From Acidimicrobiaceae bacterium (GTDB taxonomy: Bacteria > Actinomycetota > Acidimicrobiia > Acidimicrobiales > UBA8592), in NCBI GenBank assembly GCA_002724825.1, contig PBPU01000105.1, positions 1 to 5,788 of the forward strand: DNA of 5,788 nucleotides, in the 5' to 3' direction. The notes under the pieces were generated by a model, which saw nothing but the letters and a program-made list of their open reading frames with translations, did no database searches and was not told the origin of the DNA. The position numbers and the translations under genes are program-made. Positions 1 through 5,788 of the stretch are shown here, piece after piece (positions within the stretch are counted from its first letter, which is position 1; every line of letters starts with the position of its first letter).

Positions 1-647
1 TGGGCAGATCTTTTGTTAAGGGCAAGGAGATCGAGGGGAATTTTTGCTATTCGCTCTGCGATTTTTAGAACCTCAGCATCCAACTTTTTTTCTGGGAAAG
101 CCCGATTTGCCATCCCTGACTGCACTGCTTCGATACCGGTCATGTGATCTCCGGTGAGAAGGGCTTCCATTCCTCTCCGAAGTCCCATCATCCAGGTTTG
201 CCACTGCATATCGGGCGGGGACATGAGTCGAACGGGCGGGTAGCCAATTTTTGCGTCTTCTGCTACGTAGATAAGGTCACAGGCGTTGGCAAGCTCAGAT
301 CCTCCAGCGAGACACCACCCATGGACTTGTGCAATAACTGGCGTGGACATGTCCCATATCTCAAACCAGTTATTAACGACATGTCTCGACCACCATCCGT
401 CAGTTTTCGCGATGGACCTTTCAACGTCCCTATTTGGCTGTGCGAGGTCGTATCCCGCTGAAAAGGCTTCACCAGCGCCTCGTACGATCATCACTGAGAT
501 TGAACGGTCGCGATCTCCCTCTCGTAACTCGTCAAAGAGTTCTTTGCGGATACCGTCGTTCAGGGCATTGCGCTTTTCGGGCCGATTTAACGTGAAACGG
601 CGAACCATCTCGCAAGGGTTATCAATCAGGACGTTTTGTGTAGACAC
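1..647 (-). CDS. Enoyl-CoA hydratase/isomerase (crotonase family), C-terminus cut by window edge
   Basis: Crotonase-fold enzyme expected to hydrate or isomerise an unsaturated acyl-CoA in the cytoplasm. 215 codons are visible; the family usually has about 260-300 residues, so the C-terminal helices are missing at the left edge. Seen: the N-terminal LNRPEKRNAL at 20-29; the first oxyanion-hole segment FSAGYDL at 62-68; the second, HGWCLAGGSELA, at 109-120, with G115 as the presumed backbone NH donor; E118 aligns with rat mitochondrial Glu144. The partner Glu164 position is P138, within IGYPPVR (134-140), so the classical two-glutamate hydratase pair is incomplete. Similar GYPP/GYMP proteins occur, from memory, among actinobacterial crotonases annotated as enoyl-CoA hydratases. 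The start is a GTG at 645-647: an in-frame TGA lies five codons upstream, and the next ATG (codon 14) would remove the first strand. The Shine-Dalgarno is weak. It lies 48 nt after the ligase stop, probably in the same operon. The family is certain; the exact reaction and substrate are not. Confidence 0.9.
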   Translation of the reverse strand, partial: MSTQNVLIDNPCEMVRRFTLNRPEKRNALNDGIRKELFDELREGDRDRSISVMIVRGAGEAFSAGYDLAQPNRDVERSIAKTDGWWSRHVVNNWFEIWDMSTPVIAQVHGWCLAGGSELANACDLIYVAEDAKIGYPPVRLMSPPDMQWQTWMMGLRRGMEALLTGDHMTGIEAVQSGMANRAFPEKKLDAEVLKIAERIAKIPLDLLALNKRSA

Positions 648-695
648 GCTATTTCGCTTTCATCGATCATGGAGCGGCCAACAGGCAGCCGTTCT

Positions 696-2231
696 TTAAT
701 CTAATGTGCCATCGATATAGGCATCCCGCAATTTTCTTTTGTTGATCTTCCCCATTGTGTTCCTCAGTAAAGTTCCGACGAGCTCGTAACTTCGAGGGCA
801 TTTGTAGTGAGTTAGTCGCTCTCGTAGCCAATCGGAAAGCGCATCCATATCAGGGGGTGTATCTGAATTTGTTGGAATAATAAGCGCCTTTAGTTCTTCT
901 CCCAAATCGGGGTGAGGTATTCCGATGCAAGCGACATCGGCGACATCAGGGTGGTCGATCAGGATTTGTTCTGCTTCTGCCGGATAAATATTAACTCCGC
1001 CGGAAACAACCATGTCACTAAACCTGTCTGTAATAAAGACATAGCCATCATCATCGATGTATCCGATCTCTCCAAGCGTAAAGAGTCCAGGTTCCGGATT
1101 TGCGGTAGCTGTCTTTTCTGGGTCATTAGGGTAGATAATTCCTCTGCCTGTAGCATCTCGGAAAAATAGTCTTCCTTCAGTGTTTGGCGGTAAAACGTTG
1201 AAATCTTCATCGAGTACCTCAGCTGAAAAGGGAGGAATTGTTCTCCCGACAGACCCTTCATGTTTGAGCCATTCTTCACTAGTAATGGCACAGACAGTTC
1301 CTACCTCGCTAGCTCCATAGGCGTCGCGAAAAATCGGGCCCCACCATTCAATCATTGACCGCATAACATCAACGGGACATTTTGCACCTGTATGAGCGGC
1401 CAGTCGCATGGAGGACACATCATATTTCTGCTTTACCTCATCAGGGAGCGCTAACAAGCGAACGAAGTGGGTAGGAACCATCACTGCCGTTTCTGTCTTA
1501 AATTGATCTATCGCAGCCAATGTTTTCTCGGCGTCGAAACGGCCCAAGATCACAGAAGGTATACCAAGAGTAAGAAGACGCATCCCCGACAAAGGTCCGG
1601 TGTGGTACATAGGCCCTACCACCAGATGGGTTCCGTATTCAGCGAAAGCGCTTAGTTTCAGGCCTTCAATATGTTCAGTCATTGAATTCCCACCTGCGAA
1701 CATCGTCGGAGGAAGTTCTGTTCCTTTTGGCCTTCCTGTTGTTCCAGAGGTATATAGGAGATTAGGAAGAGGCTTGATTTCGTCGGGAGGATTCTGTGGG
1801 CTTCCCTCTTTAAGCCATTCAGCCCAATCGACAAGACCCGAGTTGGCGTCGCATTTCCAACCAACAACCTGTTGAATACCTGCTTGTCGCGCTGCTTCTA
1901 ATCCGCGTTCAAGCGTATGTGGGCCTACGAATAGAATCTGCGCTTCGGAATCTTCCAGAATATAGGCGGCTTCCTCCGCCGTGAGATGAAAGTTAACTGG
2001 AACTGAAGAGGCCCCACCGAGAAGCGCTCCAAGATGAGCAAATGCCGTTTCGCCTGCATTTTCTGCGAAAACGGCAACTCTACGTTTCTCACCCAAGTCG
2101 CTTTCAAGAACATTATTAGCACATCGATTAAGGATCTCGTTTGTTTCTACCCACGTATAGGAGTGATATGGGTCCGCTAGGGCAATAGCGTTAGGTGAAT
2201 TCTCTACTTTGTCATTCGCGAATTGTGGCAT
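696..2231 (-). CDS. Acyl-CoA synthetase / AMP-dependent ligase (FadD-like, ANL superfamily)
   Basis: Two-step ligase that adenylates a carboxylic acid with ATP and then forms its CoA thioester. Its 511 residues match the usual 500-560 of the family, so it looks full length. Seen: the P-loop LLYTSGTTGRPKG at 158-170; the acyl-pocket/A4 region VGPMYHTGPLS at 205-215; the A5 motif YGASEVG at 305-311; the A7/hinge region from 384 to 403, ending in ITDR; SGGVNIYPAEAE at 410-421; and the C-terminal NTMGKINKRKLRD at 491-503, with K495 as the expected adenylation lysine. No signal peptide or membrane segment is evident, so it is cytoplasmic. One oddity is LGEIG at 387-390 and following residues: the ribose-binding Asp of the usual GD motif is Glu388. 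The ATG shares a base with the permease stop (TAATG), implying translational coupling. With the transporter before it and a crotonase after it, the likely role is activating an imported acid for beta-oxidation-like breakdown. The substrate class (fatty, aromatic, terpenoid or steroid side chain) is unresolved. Confidence 0.95.
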   Translation of the reverse strand: MPQFANDKVENSPNAIALADPYHSYTWVETNEILNRCANNVLESDLGEKRRVAVFAENAGETAFAHLGALLGGASSVPVNFHLTAEEAAYILEDSEAQILFVGPHTLERGLEAARQAGIQQVVGWKCDANSGLVDWAEWLKEGSPQNPPDEIKPLPNLLYTSGTTGRPKGTELPPTMFAGGNSMTEHIEGLKLSAFAEYGTHLVVGPMYHTGPLSGMRLLTLGIPSVILGRFDAEKTLAAIDQFKTETAVMVPTHFVRLLALPDEVKQKYDVSSMRLAAHTGAKCPVDVMRSMIEWWGPIFRDAYGASEVGTVCAITSEEWLKHEGSVGRTIPPFSAEVLDEDFNVLPPNTEGRLFFRDATGRGIIYPNDPEKTATANPEPGLFTLGEIGYIDDDGYVFITDRFSDMVVSGGVNIYPAEAEQILIDHPDVADVACIGIPHPDLGEELKALIIPTNSDTPPDMDALSDWLRERLTHYKCPRSYELVGTLLRNTMGKINKRKLRDAYIDGTLD

Positions 2232-2248
2232 TAGAAAGTATTTCCTCT
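2229..2248 (-). promoter_or_regulatory. TAATG stop-start overlap with Shine-Dalgarno for the ligase gene
   Basis: On the minus strand the permease stop TAA (2231-2233) and the ligase ATG (2229-2231) share one A. A purine-rich GAGGA (complement of 2243-2247) lies 11 nt before the ATG, inside the last permease codons. This fixes the ligase start and indicates termination-reinitiation coupling, so the two proteins should be made in linked amounts. Confidence 0.75.
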
Positions 2249-4306
2249 ACTCGACGTGGAAATTATATGTGACAAGGATTTCTTTGCGAAATTAAATCCA
2301 ATGGAAAAACGTTCCTTCACTATTGTAAGGAGAGAAACTAACCCGTCAGGTCTAAAAATAGCTACTGCAATCATAAGCGCGCCAGCGCCAGCGTTCCTAA
2401 GTATTTGGCCTTCACTTGAAGTTGTAGATAGAAGCCCTCCAGGGCTGATGGCTGATCCTAGTAAAGCTCCCCCCAAGTGGGCGACACCTCCGAGGAAAAG
2501 TAACGTAACGTTCGTAATTCCTGCGAGAGCATCCCAACTCGTAATCTGTAGAATTGTGTGCTGATAAGCGGTAAGAACACCTGCGATACCCGCTATCGCA
2601 GAACCAATCCCGAATCCTAATAGTTTCATGCCAGAGACATCTACGCCATAGGCTGCTGCTGCTCGCTCATTAGAGCGGACAGCAAGAAAATTCCTTCCGA
2701 TCGTTCCTCTCCGTATTCCGATGACGGCTAAGACAATTAGTACGAGCCAAATACTACAAAAGACGATTAGTGTGCCTCGGTCTCTACTAACTGAAGGATC
2801 AACAGTAACGTCAATTCCAAACCAGTTTGGAGGCGGCACGGATAAATTAGACCTTGCACCTTTCCCCATAAGGGGCTCATTGGCCATCAGGAGTTCGTTT
2901 GCTGCTACGGCACCGGCTAGTGTAACGACCGCTAACTGTAACCCCCGAATGCGGATCGCAGGTACCGCAATAAGAAGACCTACGATGACAGCGACGGCGA
3001 CCCCAAAAAGCATTGCTATAGGGGCTGGAAATCCAGGGCCATCAAGAATAAAGGGGCTGAACCCATAGCTTTCCCCTGATGCCGCCAGTCGGGTTGAGAG
3101 GTATCCAGCAACTCCAGCGAATGTAAGGTTGGCCAAAGAGAGTTGGCCCAGATATCCGATAATTATTACTGATGACATCATCAATATCGCAGCGATCATA
3201 CTGGTTAGTAATTTTCCTTGTGTTAAAGGCGATCCGCTTATTAAGACCCATAGGACAACTGCTCCTATTAATGCGATTTGCCACGGAAGGTTCTTTCCTG
3301 TCGATGCTGTTGGTTGTGGTTCGGCGAATCGGCTGCCTCTGACAGGTAACTTATGTCCACGGGTGTACTGGAAGATGATGATCATAAGAAGAGGTATTGC
3401 GTGGCGGAGGCCTTCTGACGGAATCCATTCCGGCCACCACGTTTTAAGTGTTAGTCCAGCTGCAGCTGTTTGAAAGACTCCCAAAAGCACCCCACCGACA
3501 GTAGCTAGCCAAGGGGATGTAAGATTTCCAAATAGTGCCGCTCCAAGGGCCGGTATCACAAATAACGTATAGCGGTTAGGTGAAAGGGAGACTAAGTCAA
3601 GAGCTAGAATCCCAGCAAACCCTGTAATGACTGTTGAGAGAAGCCAATTGGTGGTTGCTATTTTCTTTATTGAATATCCTAATAATGTTGCGCCTGACTC
3701 AGAATCCTCAATGGCTCTGGTAGCTAGCCCTGTCTGGCTAAAACGGTAGTAGGCGGCTAATGCCCCTCCGACCGCAAGGGCGATAAGGACTAGGGAGATA
3801 CGTTCGTATGTTAGCTGTCCGCCAAGCCCAAATGGGTTCTCCCATGACCCTCCCGGAAGAATACCGTCGACTGTTCGATTTTTCCCACCAAATTGATAAA
3901 AGGCTACAGATGTTAGGTAAAAGAGAGCTCCTAAGGAACCTATTATTTTTGAAATCGGAGGCTTATTCCTAAGCGGTCCAAAAACGAGGGTTTGTACAGC
4001 TATACCAAGAAGGACGGACATGAACATCGCGGCTAAAAATGATGGGAATTTGCCCACTCCAGACGACGCAATACTTAGCTGGTAAGGGATATCGATAGGT
4101 CCCGGAATAAAGTCGACCCAAGGAAAATATATGTCGCCTGTTTCACGCATTGTCACATATGTGTATGCGGGGTACATCGCCAATGCTCCTTGGTCTAAAT
4201 TTATGAGGCCAGAGCCTTTATGGCCTATAACAATCCCGCTTGCCAGAAGGCCATAGAATCCCCCTATCCCAATCCCTATAAGAGCAAAGAGAAAGATAGT
4301 GCTCAT
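2231..4306 (-). CDS. livHM: Fused LivH-LivM branched-chain amino acid-type ABC transporter permease
   Basis: Both membrane subunits of a Liv/HAAT-family importer in one 691-residue chain; normal LivH is about 290-310 residues and LivM about 320-420. The LivH half covers roughly 1-315: an N-terminal hydrophobic helix at 4-28; GSGLINLDQGALAM at 31-44, corresponding to the usual NFAQG-type motif; and an EAA-like ATPase-contact loop around 195-222, starting ATRAIEDSESGATLLG. A polar linker at about 315-342 joins the LivM half: YLGQLSLANLTFAGVAGYLS at 385-404, the second contact loop LAVRSNERAAAAYGVDVSGM at 541-560, and the conserved helix with GFGIGSAIAGIAGVLTAYQH at 564-583. At least fifteen hydrophobic stretches are visible, and the chain ends in a short basic tail at 675-691. 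Family members import branched-chain amino acids, amides, urea or short and aromatic acids; the adjacent CoA ligase favours a carboxylate here (inference). No LivF, LivG or LivJ is in the window. The ATG is the first start after an in-frame TAG seven codons upstream; its ribosome site is weak. Confidence 0.93.
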   Translation of the reverse strand: MSTIFLFALIGIGIGGFYGLLASGIVIGHKGSGLINLDQGALAMYPAYTYVTMRETGDIYFPWVDFIPGPIDIPYQLSIASSGVGKFPSFLAAMFMSVLLGIAVQTLVFGPLRNKPPISKIIGSLGALFYLTSVAFYQFGGKNRTVDGILPGGSWENPFGLGGQLTYERISLVLIALAVGGALAAYYRFSQTGLATRAIEDSESGATLLGYSIKKIATTNWLLSTVITGFAGILALDLVSLSPNRYTLFVIPALGAALFGNLTSPWLATVGGVLLGVFQTAAAGLTLKTWWPEWIPSEGLRHAIPLLMIIIFQYTRGHKLPVRGSRFAEPQPTASTGKNLPWQIALIGAVVLWVLISGSPLTQGKLLTSMIAAILMMSSVIIIGYLGQLSLANLTFAGVAGYLSTRLAASGESYGFSPFILDGPGFPAPIAMLFGVAVAVIVGLLIAVPAIRIRGLQLAVVTLAGAVAANELLMANEPLMGKGARSNLSVPPPNWFGIDVTVDPSVSRDRGTLIVFCSIWLVLIVLAVIGIRRGTIGRNFLAVRSNERAAAAYGVDVSGMKLLGFGIGSAIAGIAGVLTAYQHTILQITSWDALAGITNVTLLFLGGVAHLGGALLGSAISPGGLLSTTSSEGQILRNAGAGALMIAVAIFRPDGLVSLLTIVKERFSIGFNFAKKSLSHIISTSSRGNTF

Positions 4307-4384
4307 AGGTTTAGAACTTCGGTACTAATGGAGAAACGAATGGAGGTATTCGGGAGGGGGGCATTCTTACTAAGTCCCAACTAG
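4307..4384 (-). other. Intergenic gap between UDP-glucose dehydrogenase and permease genes
   Basis: This 78-nt non-coding gap holds no stable hairpin followed by a T-run on the minus strand, so I see no intrinsic terminator for the dehydrogenase gene. I also see no convincing -35/-10 pair for the permease; the closest hexamer, TTGGGA near its upstream end, lacks a partner. A weak CGAAG (complement of 4317-4321) ends 10 nt before the permease ATG and may be its ribosome site. The plus strand carries a dense G tract at 4342-4361. Whether transcription reads through or restarts here cannot be decided from sequence. Confidence 0.5.
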
Positions 4385-5668
4385 TTATTGCCCAAGGCCG
4401 ATGTATTGGAACCCTAGTAGTTCAAGATCTTGGGGGTTGAGAAGGTTTCTAGCATCTACAACAATTGGGTGACGCATGGCCTCGCGAATTCGTTCAAAGT
4501 TCAAATCAGCAAATTCCTGCCATTCTGTCAAAATGACGAGAGCATCAGCGTTATTTGCAGCCTCATAAGCGGTGGATGTGATTTCGAGTTTGCTCATATT
4601 TTCAATTGGAAGATTTACCATAGGGTCATATGCCGAGACACGACCGTTTAGATTGAACAGATGTTCAATGACAGTTAGAGAAGGTGATGATCTGAGGTCG
4701 TCAGTGCCTGCTTTGAAGGTAAGGCCAAGCGCAGCTATCTTGCTGTTCTCAGGCTCCTTACCTTGGGGTAAAGCGTTAACGACCTTTTGCGCTGTCCGTT
4801 GGAGGTGTTTTTGATTTAATGTGATTGCTTTTTCAAGCAATTCGAAATCGAATCCAGCTTTATTCGCAGTCTGTAAAAGCGAAGAGCTGTCTTTGGGAAA
4901 ACAAGATCCCCCCCATCCAGGTCCTGGCCGAAGATAGGTTGAACCGATTCTTGGGTCGTATCCGATTCCCTCTGCAACATCAAGAACATTGGCACCAACA
5001 AGTTCGCAAAGAGTTGCGATTTCATTTATGAACGTTAATTTCATTGCTAAGAAAGCGTTAGCTGTATGTTTTATGAGCTCAGATGATTCGGTTCCAGTGA
5101 TCTGGGTCGTGGTGTCAATATCCTTGAACAGCGCAGCAACACTACTAGCTGCTTTTTGTGACTCCGCTCCAATTACTATTCGGGATGGCTGTAAAAAATC
5201 TTGTACAGCATTACCTTCGCTCAGAAATTCTGGATTAGATACTATCTCTACATCGGTTCTTTGGATCTGCTTTTTGAGTTGTGAGGCGGTACCAACTGGA
5301 AGCGTGGATTTGTTTACAATAACTGAATTTGGGGGAAGGATATCCTTGATCTCTTCGATAGCGGAACTGAAGTATTCCATGTTTGTGGATCCGTCTGGAT
5401 TTGGAGGTGTTGGAAGGCATAGAAAATGAAATGCCGCATTGCGGCTAGCACTGGTCGCGCCTACTACGAATTTTAAGTTTCCATTCTCAATCCCTTGGGT
5501 CAGGAGTCCTGATAGCCCCGGTTCAAAGATGGTGACTTCACCTTCGTTAAGTTTTTGGACTTTTATCTCGTCAATATCGGCAATTGTGACGTTGTGGCCT
5601 AGGTGGGCTAGACAAGTACCTGTTGTCAAGCCAACGTAACCCGCACCTATTACTGCTATATCGGCCAT
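4385..5668 (-). CDS. ugd: UDP-glucose 6-dehydrogenase (UDP-Glc/GDP-Man dehydrogenase family)
   Basis: Cytoplasmic enzyme that oxidises UDP-glucose twice with NAD+ to UDP-glucuronate, a precursor of acidic cell-surface polysaccharides. Its 427 residues fit the bacterial UGD/TuaD length of about 390-450. Seen: an N-terminal Rossmann motif IGAGYVG at 7-13 with acidic D31/D33 after the second strand; FLCLPTP at 82-88; NKSTLPVGT at 119-127; NPEFLSEG at 145-152; a central helix with K200 and N204; the catalytic segment GWGGSCFPKD at 251-260, giving nucleophile C256 and D260; and the C-terminal UDP-binding domain with GLTFKAGTDDLRSSPS at 315-330. All residues known to be catalytic in S. pyogenes UGDH (Lys204, Asn208, Cys260, Asp264) have counterparts here with the same spacing. 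The GGSCFPKD form and the length favour UDP-glucose over GDP-mannose or UDP-N-acetylmannosamine, but a related UDP-sugar is not excluded. The ATG at 5666-5668 gives the canonical MADIAVIGAGYVG start, with a purine tract 9 nt upstream. No glycosyltransferase is visible nearby to name the polysaccharide. Confidence 0.96.
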   Translation of the reverse strand: MADIAVIGAGYVGLTTGTCLAHLGHNVTIADIDEIKVQKLNEGEVTIFEPGLSGLLTQGIENGNLKFVVGATSASRNAAFHFLCLPTPPNPDGSTNMEYFSSAIEEIKDILPPNSVIVNKSTLPVGTASQLKKQIQRTDVEIVSNPEFLSEGNAVQDFLQPSRIVIGAESQKAASSVAALFKDIDTTTQITGTESSELIKHTANAFLAMKLTFINEIATLCELVGANVLDVAEGIGYDPRIGSTYLRPGPGWGGSCFPKDSSSLLQTANKAGFDFELLEKAITLNQKHLQRTAQKVVNALPQGKEPENSKIAALGLTFKAGTDDLRSSPSLTVIEHLFNLNGRVSAYDPMVNLPIENMSKLEITSTAYEAANNADALVILTEWQEFADLNFERIREAMRHPIVVDARNLLNPQDLELLGFQYIGLGQ

Positions 5669-5788
5669 CGTTAGCTACTTCTTTCTTCGGATCGTATTTT
5701 AGTGTAGCTATGGCTTTATGGAAGCGTTGACTTTCTGCACTGCTGACCTATGGATCGTTTGTATCAACGAGGTATGAAGGGTTTGCAA
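5669..5788. other. Leader / intergenic region upstream of the dehydrogenase gene
   Basis: This 120-nt stretch up to the window edge has no supportable coding region. On the minus strand a purine tract GAAGAAAGAAG (complement of 5678-5688) ends 9 nt before the dehydrogenase ATG and is the likely ribosome site. A TAAAAT (complement of 5696-5701) resembles a -10 box, but nothing like TTGACA sits 16-18 nt before it. A short inverted repeat, TCGTT at 5755-5759 and AACGA at 5766-5770, could be chance. Confidence 0.4.
5727..5754 (+). promoter_or_regulatory. Possible rightward promoter (weak)
   Basis: TTGACT at 5727-5732 matches five of six bases of the sigma-70 -35 consensus. TATGGA at 5749-5754, after a 16-nt spacer, is a poor -10 (three of six). 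It would point out of the window, away from the dehydrogenase gene, and would only make sense if a divergent gene lies to the right. This is a consensus match by eye only. Confidence 0.15.

Noticed and set aside
648..695. Terminator or promoter between ligase and crotonase genes
   Set aside because: The 48-nt gap shows no hairpin with a T-run and no convincing promoter boxes, so the genes are treated as one transcription unit.
144..699. Plus-strand open frames of 105 and 137 codons
   Set aside because: They lie opposite the crotonase, whose minus-strand translation carries clear family motifs over the same bases. The plus-strand translations show no recognisable domain.
2256..3473. Several plus-strand open frames of about 100 codons inside the permease gene
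   Set aside because: They are antisense shadows of a hydrophobic coding sequence; their translations are low in recognisable structure and the permease frame is uninterrupted.
4350..4381. Possible terminator hairpin (GGGA and TCCC arms) after the dehydrogenase stop
   Set aside because: The arms are only four to six bases with an imperfect match and a long loop, and no T-run follows on the minus strand.
4989..5429. A 146-codon plus-strand open frame
   Set aside because: It is antisense to the intact, strongly conserved dehydrogenase and shows no domain of its own.
5755..5770. Short inverted repeat TCGTT-N6-AACGA as an operator
   Set aside because: Five-base arms are expected by chance at this frequency, and no regulator gene or second copy is visible.

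Overview
The window holds four genes, all on the minus strand, so it reads from right to left. By eye the base composition is close to balanced G+C, with no strand switch, RNA gene, CRISPR array, insertion sequence or obvious long repeat. The protein repertoire (a fused LivH-LivM permease, a FadD-like acyl-CoA ligase, a crotonase with a GYPP motif and a TuaD-type UDP-glucose dehydrogenase) suggests a free-living actinobacterium, perhaps a moderate-GC aquatic Acidimicrobiia-like lineage. That placement comes from remembered family resemblance and is an inference, not a demonstrated taxonomy.

Layout from the upstream (right) end: 5669-5788 is non-coding leader. 4385-5668 is a complete UDP-glucose 6-dehydrogenase of 427 residues with all recognisable catalytic motifs. 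A 78-nt gap (4307-4384) follows, with no clear terminator. 2231-4306 encodes a 691-residue protein that joins a LivH-type and a LivM-type ABC permease in one chain. Its stop codon overlaps the start of the next gene in TAATG. 696-2231 encodes a 511-residue ANL-superfamily acyl-CoA ligase. After 48 nt, a crotonase-family enoyl-CoA hydratase/isomerase starts at a GTG at 647 and runs off the left edge with its C-terminus missing.

The last three genes form a coherent catabolic set: membrane uptake of a small carboxylated or amino-acid-like compound, its activation to a CoA thioester, and hydration or isomerisation of that thioester. The substrate cannot be read from the sequence. The two Liv ATPases and the substrate-binding protein needed for a working transporter are not in the window and may lie further left. 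The dehydrogenase makes UDP-glucuronate for cell-surface polysaccharide and is probably a neighbour with a separate job, although it is codirectional and read-through is possible.

I found no convincing undescribed system. The points most worth a second look are the permease fusion, the crotonase that lacks the second catalytic glutamate, and an Asp-to-Glu change in the ribose-binding motif of the ligase.
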